Notes under the pieces: model-generated
The model's input: the letters and a program-made list of their open reading frames with translations, nothing else
Databases searched by the model: none
What the model was told of the DNA's origin: nothing
Position numbers and translations under genes: made by a program
Assembly: GCA_027038965.1 (NCBI GenBank)
Contig: JALWFG010000005.1
Location: 310,001-374,000, forward strand
From: Candidatus Desulfofervidaceae bacterium
GTDB lineage: Bacteria > Desulfobacterota > Desulfofervidia > Desulfofervidales > Desulfofervidaceae
Direction of reading: 5' to 3'
DNA length: 64,000 bases
Shown here: one piece after another, positions 33,050-42,322 of the stretch
Layout: each line of letters opens with the position of its first letter
Numbering within the stretch: position 1 is the first letter of the stretch

Positions 33050-33075
33050 TACTTATTTCACCTCATCTCTCATAA

Positions 33076-33108
33076 AAAAAGGGGAGTGCCTTTTACACTC
33101 CCCTTTTT
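33076..33108 (-). terminator. Intrinsic terminator of the ferredoxin gene
   Basis: AAAAAGGGGAGTG (33076-33088) pairs with CACTCCCCTTTTT (33096-33108) across a 7-nt loop. Read on the minus strand, after the ferredoxin stop at 33126, the GC stem ends in a run of seven T. On the plus strand it also ends in T5, so it could work both ways. Confidence 0.85.
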
Positions 33109-33125
33109 CAATTCAGGCATAGTTC

Positions 33126-33314
33126 CTAAACTTCTTCAACTGTGATGCAATTATCAGGGCAAACTTCTACACAGCTCATACATCCTACGCATTCATCTGC
33201 ATTTACAGGCTCAGACTTACCATCTACAATCTCCCAAACACCTACAGGACAAATCTCCACACACTCACCACAGCCTGTGCAACAATCCTTGTCGTTACTT
33301 GGTTTAAAAGCCAT
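33126..33314 (-). CDS. 2[4Fe-4S] ferredoxin
   Basis: The 62-residue protein has two cluster motifs: Cys12, Cys15, Cys18 with Cys22-Pro, and Cys42, Cys45, Cys48 with Cys52-Pro. It is the standard small bacterial ferredoxin, a low-potential cytoplasmic electron carrier. AAGGAGG precedes the ATG and a terminator follows, so it is a separate, probably highly expressed, single-gene unit. The donor and acceptor cannot be told from sequence. Confidence 0.95.
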   Translation of the reverse strand: MAFKPSNDKDCCTGCGECVEICPVGVWEIVDGKSEPVNADECVGCMSCVEVCPDNCITVEEV

Positions 33315-33383
33315 TGTCCCAACCTCCTTTTTAGTAATTTTGAACCCTTATAAATAAAACTTTTCTCTTTGTCAACTAAAAAA

Positions 33384-33563
33384 TTAGGCCTTCTTTCGGC
33401 GTGGGCGTTGCATCAAAACCGGAGGAATAATGGTTAAGGCAATGAGGACTTCTCCAATCCATACTGCCTGCCATGATTCGGTAAAATGCCAAATTACTCC
33501 TCCACACACCATAAATACAATCCCAAATACAATCAAAATTCCCAAAATTCTTGGCCACGGCAT
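33384..33563 (-). CDS. Small membrane protein, two helices
   Basis: The 59-residue product from the ATG at 33563 (GAGGAGG lies upstream) has two hydrophobic stretches, ILGILIVFGIVFMVCGGVIW and a second around IGEVLIALTIIPPVLM, and a basic tail QRPRRKKA. I do not recognise a family. It lies between the ferredoxin and inositol phosphate synthase genes on the same strand. Coding status is supported by the ribosome binding site and charge pattern; an overlapping frame reading (33376-33558) has no such support. Confidence 0.6.
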   Translation of the reverse strand: MPWPRILGILIVFGIVFMVCGGVIWHFTESWQAVWIGEVLIALTIIPPVLMQRPRRKKA

Positions 33564-33630
33564 AACTTTCCTCCTCATCTAATCTATTCTTCCTCTTTAG
33601 CCTATTTTATTCCAAAAGGCAAGAGGAAAA

Positions 33631-34968
33631 TTACTCTTCAATATAATAATCCAGGCCTGTGTGAGTAATCTCCGTTTCTTCCATCAAAACGCGCAAGGTA
33701 TTTTTGAGCTTCATCAATTGTATAAACAAATCATGCTCGGGATAAAGTTCCTTGCCCACCATGGGGCTTTTGAAATAAAAAGAAAGCCACTCCTGAATAC
33801 CATAAAGCCCTGCCCTTCTGGCAAAGTCAATAAAAAGGGCCAAATCCAAAACCACTGGGGCAGCTAAAATGCTATCCCGACACAGGAAGTTAATTTTTAT
33901 TTGCATTTCATACCCAAGCCAACCAAAAATATCAATGTTATCCCATGCTTCTTTGTTGTCTCCCCGGGGCGGATAGTAGTTAATACGCACCTTGTGATAA
34001 ACATCTTTATAAAGCTCTGGATATACATCTGGTTGAAGAATATAATCAAGAACCGATTTTTTGCTGATTTCTTTTGTTTTAAAAGAAGCGGCATCATCAA
34101 GCACCAATCCATCCCGATTTCCAAGGATGTTGGTAGAAAACCACCCCTTTAATCCTAGCATCCGGGCCTTGATTCCAGGGGCAATAATGGTTTTTAAAAG
34201 GGTCTGGCCTGTTTTGAAATCCTTACCTGCTATCGGAACTTTATTTTTCTCGGCCAGTTCTATTAAAGCGGGAATGTCCACGGTTAAATTGGGCGCACCA
34301 TTAACAAAAGGCACTCCACTAGTAATGGCCGCATAGGCATAAAGCATGCTTGGAGCAATGGCTGGATCATTTTTCTTGAGGCCTTCTTCAAAGGCATCAA
34401 GGGATTTGTGAACGTCCTTTAAAGATAAATAAGCTTCAGTGCTACCACACCAAATCATGACACAACGGTTTAAATTGTGTCTCCTTTTGAAGTCTTCTAT
34501 ATCGGCCTTTAAGGCCTCTATAAGCCCAAGGTAATCTTTTTCTTTTTTGATATATTGCCCTTCAAGGTTGTGGACAAAGTCCTGTCTAAATACACCAGGA
34601 TACGGCTTAATCTCACATAAAAAGTCCTTAAGCCCTTCCACCAGGTCTTTCCTTAATACCTTGGCCTTAAGACAGGCATCATAAAGATTGTCCTCAAATA
34701 TATCCCATCCGCCAAAGACAAGACTCTCCAAATTCGCCAAGGGGACAAATTCTTTGATTTTGGGAACTCGGTTTTCTGTCCTTTTCCCCAAACGAATGGT
34801 GCCCATCTGAGTAAGAGAACCAATAGGCAAAGCCATTTTTCTCCTAACGGCCTCTACCCCAGCAATGAAGGTAGTGCTTACTGCCCCTGCTAAACCAGGA
34901 ATAAGCACACCCAATCTACCTTCGGGGGGCAAAATATCTTCTTTTCTTCGGATTTCATCTGCTTTCAC
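33631..34968 (-). CDS. Myo-inositol-1-phosphate synthase
   Basis: The enzyme converts glucose-6-phosphate to inositol-1-phosphate using NAD. The 445-residue protein shows the Rossmann opening LGVLIPGLAGAVSTTFIAGV and the family core with FVNGAPNLTVDIPALIELAE, KDFKTGQTLLKTIIAPGI and LGLKGWFSTNILGNRDGLVL. Start is GTG at 34968 with AAGGAGG. The product can feed inositol phospholipids or, in many thermophiles, di-myo-inositol phosphate as a heat solute, but no DIP synthase is present here. It is transcribed with neighbours on the minus strand only loosely, as the gaps are about 70 to 90 bases. Confidence 0.9.
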   Translation of the reverse strand: MKADEIRRKEDILPPEGRLGVLIPGLAGAVSTTFIAGVEAVRRKMALPIGSLTQMGTIRLGKRTENRVPKIKEFVPLANLESLVFGGWDIFEDNLYDACLKAKVLRKDLVEGLKDFLCEIKPYPGVFRQDFVHNLEGQYIKKEKDYLGLIEALKADIEDFKRRHNLNRCVMIWCGSTEAYLSLKDVHKSLDAFEEGLKKNDPAIAPSMLYAYAAITSGVPFVNGAPNLTVDIPALIELAEKNKVPIAGKDFKTGQTLLKTIIAPGIKARMLGLKGWFSTNILGNRDGLVLDDAASFKTKEISKKSVLDYILQPDVYPELYKDVYHKVRINYYPPRGDNKEAWDNIDIFGWLGYEMQIKINFLCRDSILAAPVVLDLALFIDFARRAGLYGIQEWLSFYFKSPMVGKELYPEHDLFIQLMKLKNTLRVLMEETEITHTGLDYYIEE

Positions 34969-35056
34969 CTTCTCCTCCTTACACTTTTTTACCAGCCATT
35001 ACTTCTTTTTAGGATTTCGGGCAGGGTATGATAACATTGTGGGGTTGTTAAAAATC

Positions 35057-35713
35057 TTATCCGTAGCTAGCAAGTCTTGCCTGAAGTACCTGGCCATCCC
35101 AATTTACCAAAACATAACCTCTATCAATACTGCCTGGATTTAAAATCAAGGTTTGCCCGATCCTGTCAATATTTCTTGATTCATGGATATGGCCACATAT
35201 GCACAACTCTGGCTGATGCTCCTCTATGAATTTTCTTATCACTTTACTACCCACATGCTCGCCCCGACCTACAATGTCGGTTTTGGTATTATAGGGAGGG
35301 CTATGGGAAACCAAAATCTTGTGAGGCACAGCCTCAATCTCCTCATAAGCCGTTTCTAAAAATGCAGCTAATTCTTCCTCCTCATATTCTGTAGGGGTGC
35401 CAAAGGGAGTGGGAGGAGAACCTCCTACGCCAAAAACAGCCAGATTTTGGTCAATTTGGCGGCCATGCCCGTGTAAATTAATGCCCAATTCATCAAAATA
35501 GGCATCAATTTCAATTCGATCCATATTCCCTATTTGAGCTAGGATATAGGGATTATATCGCTTTAGCTCCTGAATAACTATTGAGGCTTCCTTTCTGCCT
35601 CCCATATTGGTGAGGTCTCCAGTTACAATAACCCAGTTGGCCTCTGGCAACTCTTTAATCTTAGCAAAATATTTTTCTTGACCATGAATATCCCCAAAGG
35701 CTACAATAAGCAC
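35057..35713 (-). CDS. Metallophosphoesterase (YfcE-like/calcineurin fold)
   Basis: The start is taken at GTG 35713, with TTGGAGG a few bases upstream, giving 218 residues. Two-metal phosphoesterase motifs are present: AFGDIHGQ, VTGDLTNMGG, AQIGNMD, LVSHSPPYN and CICGHIHESRN. The active centre should carry two metal ions and split phosphodiesters or phosphomonoesters; the substrate is not readable. The 5' end overlaps the radical SAM gene end by 13 bases, so they are translated together. Confidence 0.85.
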   Translation of the reverse strand: MLIVAFGDIHGQEKYFAKIKELPEANWVIVTGDLTNMGGRKEASIVIQELKRYNPYILAQIGNMDRIEIDAYFDELGINLHGHGRQIDQNLAVFGVGGSPPTPFGTPTEYEEEELAAFLETAYEEIEAVPHKILVSHSPPYNTKTDIVGRGEHVGSKVIRKFIEEHQPELCICGHIHESRNIDRIGQTLILNPGSIDRGYVLVNWDGQVLQARLASYG

Positions 35714-36804
35714 CTTCCATCCTCCAAGCAAGAGTTAATAGAAAAGCACACCCAATTCCTGCCGTCTGAAATTTTCAATTTATCCTTTTTTAACATCAAA
35801 TCAGGAACAAATGCAATCCTCTTTTTTGGGAAAAGCCGTTTAAGGGCCTCTAAATTATTTTTTTTATGCCCGACTATTTGAGGCAAATTTGCGGGATGGG
35901 AAAAGATAGTCAGTTCCTTGGCCTGAAAATTGTTTTGGGTCAGGATCACCTTTAAACATTCTAGCCATACCGCTGATTTAACCAATTCGCCAAAAGCAGG
36001 ATGCCAGGGACCGGCTAAAATTTGCCCTGGCTTGAGGAGACTTTCAGAGGCTTGCAACCCCATTCTGATTACCCGAATGCCGTTCATTTCAAAACAAATA
36101 AACATTTTCTTACATATCTCTATGGCCTCATATAACTCCAAAGGTCTATATTTACCCTCTCTAAACCACCGGGCCAAAAGAGTGCCTTTAACTACCACAG
36201 TAGGATAAAGCCTTACAAAGTCTGGTCGCCACTTAAGCACTCCTTCAACGGTCTGTCTCAAACTATCTTGGGTTTCTCCTGGCAAACCTGGCATCAGTTG
36301 CCATCCTAGCAGAAATCCATTTTGCTTAATTTTTTCAGTCGCCTTATATACATCGGTGGCCATATGTCCCCTTTTACTCAGCCTAAGCACTCTATCATCA
36401 AGTGATTGTACTCCTAATTCTATAATTTTTACCCCATATGCCTTAAGCTCTGCCAAAATAGATTCGTCAACTGCATCTGGACGGGTAGATAAACGCAGGG
36501 CATCCACTTGACCCTTCCTCACATATTCATAGCCTAAATCAAGCAACTTTTTCCTCAAGCTTGGTTTTAATGCCGTAAAACTGCCACCATAAAAGGCAAT
36601 TTGAATTTCTTTATGTTTAGGATGTATTTTACGATTTAAAAAATAGTCAATTTCTCTTTTTATTTTTTCAAGATCTATTGTTTGTTTTTCCTTTAAAGGA
36701 AAGCTTAGACCTGTAATGGTCTTTTGATTACAATAGACACATTGATGAGGACAACCCAAGTGGGTGATAAATACAGGAATGATATATGGCTTAATGGATT
36801 TCAT
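35701..36804 (-). CDS. Elp3-like radical SAM protein
   Basis: The 367-residue protein has the cluster cysteines Cys18, Cys22 and Cys25 in CPHQCVYC near the N-terminus, an IAFYGGSFTALKP motif (SAM and substrate contact in Elp3/HemN-like enzymes), LSTRPDAVD, and LGWQLMPGLPGETQDSLRQT, ending with a small C-terminal domain of the radical SAM C-terminal type. It lacks the acetyltransferase of true Elp3. The reaction is not known. It starts by ATGA overlap with the rnc stop, so is co-transcribed with rnc. Confidence 0.85.
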   Translation of the reverse strand: MKSIKPYIIPVFITHLGCPHQCVYCNQKTITGLSFPLKEKQTIDLEKIKREIDYFLNRKIHPKHKEIQIAFYGGSFTALKPSLRKKLLDLGYEYVRKGQVDALRLSTRPDAVDESILAELKAYGVKIIELGVQSLDDRVLRLSKRGHMATDVYKATEKIKQNGFLLGWQLMPGLPGETQDSLRQTVEGVLKWRPDFVRLYPTVVVKGTLLARWFREGKYRPLELYEAIEICKKMFICFEMNGIRVIRMGLQASESLLKPGQILAGPWHPAFGELVKSAVWLECLKVILTQNNFQAKELTIFSHPANLPQIVGHKKNNLEALKRLFPKKRIAFVPDLMLKKDKLKISDGRNWVCFSINSCLEDGRCLL

Positions 36805-37523
36805 GGCTGTCTGTTATCTTTTTCTACTGGTTTGGAATCGAGATGAAATGTATCCCCAAGCCTTTTTAAGGCTATTTTAGCGGCCATTTGTTCCGCCGCC
36901 TTTCTAGATTTGCCCTTCCCTATAGCCCAGAGTCTTCCCTGGATATAAACCCCTACTTCAAATTGTTTGTCATGGTCAGGACCAATGGTCTTTATAATCC
37001 GATATTTGGGTAATATTTGTCTTGAAGACTGAAGGGTGTTCTGCAGGGTAGTTTTATAATCACTAATTTTATCAGGGCTTAAGCTTTCCAGAAAGCAGGA
37101 AAATATTTTAAGGACTACCCTTTTAGTAGTTTCAAAATCGCTGTCCAAATAGATTGCTCCCACCAAGGCTTCAAGTCCATCTGCTAGAATTGAATCTTTT
37201 TCCCTTCCCCCAGTAAGGAGTTCACTTTTACCTAAAAACAAACACCTGTTTAAAAGGACGCTTCGAGCTACCTTGGCCAGGGACGGTTCTTCTACCAATG
37301 ATGCCTTAAGGCGGGTTAGTTCCCCTTCCCTGCTTTTCGGATATCTTGTATAAAGCCAGTTTCTAATTATTAATTCTAATACCGCATCTCCCAAAAATTC
37401 AAGCCTTTCATTATCTTTAACCCTTCTTTCATGGGCATATGAGCGATGGCTCAGGGCCTGCCGAAGAAGATCCTTATTCTTGAACCGATATCCAATAAGC
37501 TCCTGAAGCCTTTCTATCAGCAT
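36801..37523 (-). CDS. rnc: Ribonuclease III
   Basis: RNase III cuts double-stranded RNA in rRNA processing and regulation. The 240-residue start at ATG 37523 fits the family; an in-frame upstream start (37562) would add a hydrophobic stretch that is not typical. The signature NERLEFLGDAVLE is at 38-50, with Glu42 and Asp46 as metal ligands, and a second acidic set in ADGLEALVGAIYLD. A double-stranded RNA-binding domain follows (about 160-230). It may also process crRNA-like or long hairpin RNAs. No strong Shine-Dalgarno sequence precedes the ATG. Confidence 0.93.
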   Translation of the reverse strand: MLIERLQELIGYRFKNKDLLRQALSHRSYAHERRVKDNERLEFLGDAVLELIIRNWLYTRYPKSREGELTRLKASLVEEPSLAKVARSVLLNRCLFLGKSELLTGGREKDSILADGLEALVGAIYLDSDFETTKRVVLKIFSCFLESLSPDKISDYKTTLQNTLQSSRQILPKYRIIKTIGPDHDKQFEVGVYIQGRLWAIGKGKSRKAAEQMAAKIALKRLGDTFHLDSKPVEKDNRQP

Positions 37524-37585
37524 CAAAAATAAGGTAAAACAAAAAGCAAAGGAAGTCAACAAAGGGAAAGAATAAGGACAAAGTC

Positions 37586-38107
37586 TTACTTACCCAAACA
37601 TACCTTTTTGATAAACTCTGCCAATTTATCTATTTGACTCCATCGGAATATAGGCACAGGGCATTCTATTGCCTCATCAGTAACCACCGCCATAAGCCTT
37701 TCTAGGGTTTGGGCAAGCAAGCAATTATCTTTTTTAGTCTTGCGATATACTTCTATTTTGGGATAAGGACTTCTTTTAAATCCTTCTGCCAAAACAAGGT
37801 CAACTTTACCTCTAAACTGCTGCCTGATTTCTTCTAGAGAGGCCTCCCTCCTCCGCTTTTCAATAAAGGCCAATTGGGTAGGTGAGGACATAAACACCAT
37901 ATCTGCTCCGGCCTGACGGTGACGCCAACTATCCTTTCCTTCCAAATCAAAATCAAAGTCAGCCCGATGATGTTTGATTGTTCCAATCCGGTATCCTCTT
38001 TGTTTGAAAATTTTAATCAGCCTTTCAATCAGGGTAGTTTTCCCTGTCTTGGAAGTCCCCACAATGGCAATCAAAGGAGGTAGTTTATCTGATTCTGTCT
38101 GAAACAC
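37586..38107 (-). CDS. mobB: Molybdopterin-guanine dinucleotide biosynthesis protein MobB
   Basis: MobB is a small GTP-binding helper for attaching GMP to the molybdenum cofactor. The 173-residue protein has a P-loop GTSKTGKTTLIERLI near residues 17-31, then GTIKHHRADFDFDLEGKDSW, HRQAGADMVF and VLAEGFKRSPYPKIEVYR, typical MobB motifs. Start is a GTG at 38107, just after the purB stop. Its presence implies molybdenum or tungsten enzymes such as formate dehydrogenase in the cell. MobA is not in this window. Confidence 0.9.
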   Translation of the reverse strand: MFQTESDKLPPLIAIVGTSKTGKTTLIERLIKIFKQRGYRIGTIKHHRADFDFDLEGKDSWRHRQAGADMVFMSSPTQLAFIEKRRREASLEEIRQQFRGKVDLVLAEGFKRSPYPKIEVYRKTKKDNCLLAQTLERLMAVVTDEAIECPVPIFRWSQIDKLAEFIKKVCLGK

Positions 38108-38110
38108 TTT

Positions 38111-39409
38111 TTAACCCTCACTAAAGACCCTTTGGAAGATATAATCTATATGTCGCAAGTGATGTCTAAGATCAAATATCTGGTTAATTTCTTCAGGGCT
38201 CAGGTATTCAGATATCTCTTTGCTAGCCAATACTTGAGACTTTAGGTCACCCAGTCCCTGCCACACCCTCATAGCGCAGGTCTGAACCATTTCATAGGCC
38301 CTCTGTCGAGCCAGTCCTTTCTTGACCAGGGCCAACAATATTCCTTGGGAAAAAATAAGCCCTTGAGTAATCTCTAAGTTCCTCTTCATGCGGTCTGGAT
38401 AGACACACATGTTGGCCAGGATGTTGCGCAAGCGACAAAGCATAAAGTCAATTAAAATGGTGCTATCTGGCATAATCACCCGCTCTACCGAAGAGTGACT
38501 AATGTCCCTTTCATGCCACAGGGCAATATTTTCTAAAGAAGCCATAGCATTGGTGCGCACTAGCCTTGCCAATCCACACAGATTTTCACATTGAATAGGA
38601 TTTCTCTTATGAGGCATAGCCGATGATCCCTTTTGGCCTTTCGTAAAGGGTTCTTCTACTTCCAAAACCTCTGTTCTTTGCAAGTGCCTAATTTCCAGGG
38701 CAATCTTCTCAATAGTGCCTGCCAGAATGGCCAGACTGGTGAAATAATGTGCATACCTATCTCTTTGGATAATTTGAGAAGATACAGGGGCCGGTTTTAA
38801 TCCCAATTTTTGGCAGACATATCTTTCTACTTCGGGGTTTAAATAGGCATAGGTGCCTACTGCCCCTGAAATCTTGCCATAAGCAATGTCTTCCTGGGCC
38901 TCTTTTAGGCGTTTCTGATTGCGTTTTAACTCTTCATACCAAAGGGCTAGTTTAAGACCAAAGGTAATGGGTTCAGCATGGACTCCATGCGAACGTCCAA
39001 TCATAACCGTGTCTTTATGACGAAGGGCCTGCTCTTTTACAACCTCCATCACTTCATTTAAATCCTTTAGAATAAGGCCCATCGCCTCTTTTAAAAGAAG
39101 GGCATTGCTGGTGTCCAAGATGTCTGAAGAAGTAAGGCCAAGATGTAGATAGCGACCTTCAGGACCAATATTTTCTTCCAAATTGCTAATGAAGGCAATA
39201 ACATCATGTTTTACCTTTTGCTCAATTTCATCAATCCGTTTCACCGAAAAAGTAGCCCTTTCTTTTATTTTGAACAGGGCAGAATCGGGAATTACCCCCA
39301 GCTTATTCCAGGCCTCACAGACCGCTAGTTCTACTTCTAACCATTTTTGATATTTATTTTCTAAGGTCCAAATCCGGGCCATTTCAGGCCTTGTGTAACG
39401 AGCAATCAT
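38111..39409 (-). CDS. purB: Adenylosuccinate lyase
   Basis: PurB splits succinylaminoimidazole carboxamide ribotide and adenylosuccinate in purine synthesis. The 432-residue protein shows the fumarase/aspartase superfamily signature GSSAMPHKRNPIQCENL, plus the catalytic regions GLTSSDILDTSNALLLKEA and RSHGVHAEPITFGLKLALW. Start ATG at 39409 gives the normal opening MIARYTRPEMARIWTLENKY. It is followed by mobB with three bases between. Confidence 0.96.
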   Translation of the reverse strand: MIARYTRPEMARIWTLENKYQKWLEVELAVCEAWNKLGVIPDSALFKIKERATFSVKRIDEIEQKVKHDVIAFISNLEENIGPEGRYLHLGLTSSDILDTSNALLLKEAMGLILKDLNEVMEVVKEQALRHKDTVMIGRSHGVHAEPITFGLKLALWYEELKRNQKRLKEAQEDIAYGKISGAVGTYAYLNPEVERYVCQKLGLKPAPVSSQIIQRDRYAHYFTSLAILAGTIEKIALEIRHLQRTEVLEVEEPFTKGQKGSSAMPHKRNPIQCENLCGLARLVRTNAMASLENIALWHERDISHSSVERVIMPDSTILIDFMLCRLRNILANMCVYPDRMKRNLEITQGLIFSQGILLALVKKGLARQRAYEMVQTCAMRVWQGLGDLKSQVLASKEISEYLSPEEINQIFDLRHHLRHIDYIFQRVFSEG

Positions 39410-39501
39410 CCAATCCCCCTCTTAAGAATAATTGGCACGTAAGATTATAAAATAAATTAAGAACTGTCAATTTTTTGGAAAGGAGGCAGACCTCCCTTTG
39501 A

Positions 39502-40527
39502 CTATTCTCTCAGGCCTTCAGGTTTACGTCCGGTAGTGCGTAAATTAACCAGTTTGCCTAAAAGATCAAACCAGAAGGGAGCTCCAAAAGAAACAGCTAC
39601 AGCAGTGATTAACCAGCCAAGAATTTTTTCAAAAAATAATAATGGACTCTTAGTAATGACTGAAAACGACCCTTCATGCCAACCAATAGGCAGAATTTTT
39701 AAATGAGCGTCAAGTTCAGCGATAAAATCTTGTTTGCCTTTGGTATTTTGCCTGCTATTTAATCTTGAATCGGGCATTTTTTTATTCTGTGAACCCGTGG
39801 GGTTTTCATTCTGCTGAGAACTATGCCGCTTCCAAAATTCCGTAGCCTGCTCAACGACAGATTCCCGTAAGAAGGAATTGGCATATAAAGTCTTCGCTAC
39901 CTGCATGGTATCTATATTTCCTAAAAGGGCCAAAATAAATCCGAACGCAAAAAGATACTTTAATACCTTTCTTTTGTACCAGCCCTGAGCCCTGTGTCTG
40001 ACATTTTCATACCACTTGCCCAGGTCACGGCGAAATTCTTCAATACTGGAGGACTTATAAAGGAAGTAAGCAATAGTATCTTCAAAGCCGCCGCCTTTTG
40101 TTTCCAAAGAGATACTTGTTCTATGCCCTTCCTTACCCTCAATTAACGCTTTCAAAACTTCTTTGAAATTAATCCTATCATTTTTATCAAAAAAACCAGA
40201 TAAAATCATATTTTCTATCGTTGCTATAAAGTTTTCTACAGGAATGTAAGACGGTTTTCTTGGAGGTCTGAATTTAAAGATAGCCAAGAGAAATTTTACT
40301 ATGTAAGACGGTTCTTTTGAAGGAGGACTTAATGACTTAATGAGAGGTTGTTTCCAGAATTCCGCCGCATAATCTTTTCCTAGAATATTTTCAATTACTT
40401 TTTGAAGATTTTTCGCTCTAAACTTAAAAATAGCCGAGATACATTCTACTATACAAGAACAAATGAGGCTTAAAAGCACATAAGTGAAAACAAGTCCAAC
40501 TGCTACATCCAATATGATTCCTAACAC
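39502..40527 (-). CDS. Conserved-type membrane protein of unknown function
   Basis: The 341-residue protein has a strongly hydrophobic N-terminus (DVAVGLVFTYVLLSLICSCI) and further probable membrane segments around residues 190-207 and 300-320. Between the second and third is a polar, Gln/Asn/Ser-rich stretch (about 240-265), likely exposed. The opening pattern with SAIFKFRAKNLQKVIENIL is familiar from hypothetical membrane proteins in several phyla, but I cannot name a function. Start is GTG at 40527 with AAGG upstream. It stands alone next to a divergent NtrC-type regulator gene. Confidence 0.7.
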   Translation of the reverse strand: MLGIILDVAVGLVFTYVLLSLICSCIVECISAIFKFRAKNLQKVIENILGKDYAAEFWKQPLIKSLSPPSKEPSYIVKFLLAIFKFRPPRKPSYIPVENFIATIENMILSGFFDKNDRINFKEVLKALIEGKEGHRTSISLETKGGGFEDTIAYFLYKSSSIEEFRRDLGKWYENVRHRAQGWYKRKVLKYLFAFGFILALLGNIDTMQVAKTLYANSFLRESVVEQATEFWKRHSSQQNENPTGSQNKKMPDSRLNSRQNTKGKQDFIAELDAHLKILPIGWHEGSFSVITKSPLLFFEKILGWLITAVAVSFGAPFWFDLLGKLVNLRTTGRKPEGLRE

Positions 40528-40708
40528 TATTTGGACCTTGTAAAAAAATGAATTATACGAATCTTATTTTTCCCAAATACTATATAGCATCTTCTTTGTC
40601 AAGTAAATTATGCTAAAATGAATGATAAGTTTTTCGTTTTTTTAAAACTCATAGATTAAAAATTCCGTTTTTTCTCTCAACTTTTTCAAACCAGACTTAA
40701 TTTTAGTG

Positions 40709-40741
40709 TTGACATAAATTTATTTTTATTTAAGGTATAAT
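40709..40741 (+). promoter_or_regulatory. Possible sigma-70 promoter of the NtrC-type regulator
   Basis: TTGACA at 40709-40714 and TATAAT at 40736-40741 both match consensus, but the spacer is 21 bases, longer than the preferred 17. The gene starts 28 bases downstream. The core hexamers are strong enough to note. Confidence 0.35.
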
Positions 40742-40769
40742 CTAAGCAAAGGTGGCATGGAGATAGAGG

Positions 40770-42131
40770 ATGCTAATTGAAAATAGGATATTAGTTGTTG
40801 ATGATGAACCCCAAGTTTGCGAAGTTTTGGAAAATTATTTAACCATGGAAGGTTATAAAGTATTTACAACCACAAGTGCGGAAAAGGCCTTAGATATTAT
40901 CAACAAACATGTCATTCAAGTAGTAATCACAGACCTCCGGTTACCCGGAATAGACGGAATTGAACTTATAAAAAAGATAAAGGAATTTGATCCTCTCATT
41001 GAAGTCATCATGCTTACAGGATATCCTTCTATTGACAGCGCTGTAGAAGCCGTTAAGTTAGGGGCATACGATTACCTCACTAAACCTATAGATTTCCGTA
41101 AGTTAAAGGTTACCCTTCAAAAAGTCTTTGAACAACAGGATCTCAAAAAACGAGTCACTTTATTAGAAGATAAGGTCGAAGGAAGATATATTTTTGAAGG
41201 TATGGTAGGTCAAAGTATCGCCATGCTAGAAATTTTCAATACGATCAAACACATTGCCAAATATCCCGCTACAGTCCTTATTACAGGGGAAACGGGAACC
41301 GGAAAAGAAATGGTTGCTAAAGCAATCCATAATCAGAGTCCCCGGGCAGGTAAACCCTTTGTAACCATAAACTGTGCTGGTTTGGTAGAAACACTATTAG
41401 AAAGTGAGCTCTTTGGACATGTCAAAGGGGCCTTTACCGGGGCCACTAGAGATAAACCAGGTCTTTTTGAAATTGCAGATGGAGGAACAATTTTCCTTGA
41501 CGAAGTGGGAGAACTTTCTCTATCGGTTCAAGCCAAGCTTTTGCGGGCGTTAGAACAACACGAGGTTCAACGAGTAGGAGATATAAAACCCAAAAAGGTA
41601 GATGTAAGGGTGATCGCCGCTACTAATAGAGACCTTAAAAAAATGGTTCAGGAAGGCAAATATCGAAAGGACCTTTTTTATCGGCTCAACACTATTCACA
41701 TACACATACCACCTTTAAGAGAAAGGGCAGAAGACATACCCCTTTTATCAGAATATTTCGTTCAGCAACTCAATACCGAAATAGGGAAAAATATAAAGGA
41801 AATTAAGCCTGAAGTATTGGAACATTTGAAGAAACTTGGGTGGGAAGGTAATATTAGAGAGCTCAAAAATGTAATTGAACGGGCCTATATTATGACTACT
41901 ACTGATTCTATAAAACTAAATGACCTCCCCGCGGAATATGTAGGGGAAATTTCTCCTTCCTTTGAACCTATAGAAGACCTTGAACCCCAAACAACACTCG
42001 CAGAAATGGAGAAAAAATATATTATGGAAGTCCTTCAGAAAACGGCCGGCAATAGGTCCCAAGCCGCTCGCATTCTAGGCCTGAGTCGACGTTCATTGTA
42101 TCGTAAATTAAAAAAATACGGCATTTCTTAA
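40770..42131 (+). CDS. NtrC-family sigma-54-dependent response regulator
   Basis: The 453-residue protein has a receiver domain with Asp11, Asp12 and phospho-acceptor Asp55 (ITDLRLPG), then an AAA+ domain with Walker A GETGTGKE at 173-180, the sigma-54 contact loop GAFTGA at 220-225, and a C-terminal Fis-type helix-turn-helix ([20 protein letters not shown]). It should bind enhancers and open sigma-54 promoters when phosphorylated. Its gene is directly upstream of a sigma-54 promoter serving the TPR and flagellar genes, so it is likely a FlgR/FleR-like flagellar activator. No cognate kinase lies next to it. Confidence 0.92.
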   Translation: MLIENRILVVDDEPQVCEVLENYLTMEGYKVFTTTSAEKALDIINKHVIQVVITDLRLPGIDGIELIKKIKEFDPLIEVIMLTGYPSIDSAVEAVKLGAYDYLTKPIDFRKLKVTLQKVFEQQDLKKRVTLLEDKVEGRYIFEGMVGQSIAMLEIFNTIKHIAKYPATVLITGETGTGKEMVAKAIHNQSPRAGKPFVTINCAGLVETLLESELFGHVKGAFTGATRDKPGLFEIADGGTIFLDEVGELSLSVQAKLLRALEQHEVQRVGDIKPKKVDVRVIAATNRDLKKMVQEGKYRKDLFYRLNTIHIHIPPLRERAEDIPLLSEYFVQQLNTEIGKNIKEIKPEVLEHLKKLGWEGNIRELKNVIERAYIMTTTDSIKLNDLPAEYVGEISPSFEPIEDLEPQTTLAEMEKKYIMEVLQKTAGNRSQAARILGLSRRSLYRKLKKYGIS

Positions 42132-42287
42132 GTGACACAGAAGCACATTAGGGGCCTTTATCTAAAATCGGGTCTGTGTCTCTTCGGCACACTTTTTAAC
42201 CCCGATTCCCCTTCTATCTGTTCTCCGAGAGAGATATTTAATCATAGTTCAAACGGATTTTTTTCACATTTACTTGAAAAATCAAAC

Positions 42288-42305
42288 TTGGCATAAAGTT
42301 TGCTC
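42288..42305 (+). promoter_or_regulatory. Sigma-54 promoter of the TPR-flagellar operon
   Basis: TTGGCATAAAGTTTGCTC has GG at 42290-42291 and GC at 42302-42303 with exactly 10 bases between, as required for RpoN. The predicted start near 42315 lies just ahead of the GGGGGG ribosome binding site and the ATG at 42323. The adjacent upstream regulator is a sigma-54 activator. Confidence 0.75.
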
Positions 42306-42322
42306 AACCTTGTGGGGGGCAA

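Noticed and set aside
33376-33558. 60-codon frame overlapping the small membrane protein gene
   Set aside because: Wrong frame; the 33384-33563 frame has a proper ribosome binding site and helix pattern.
42134-42180. GACACAG...CTGTGTC as terminator of the NtrC-type regulator gene
   Set aside because: The loop is over 30 bases and no T-run follows, so it is weak evidence.
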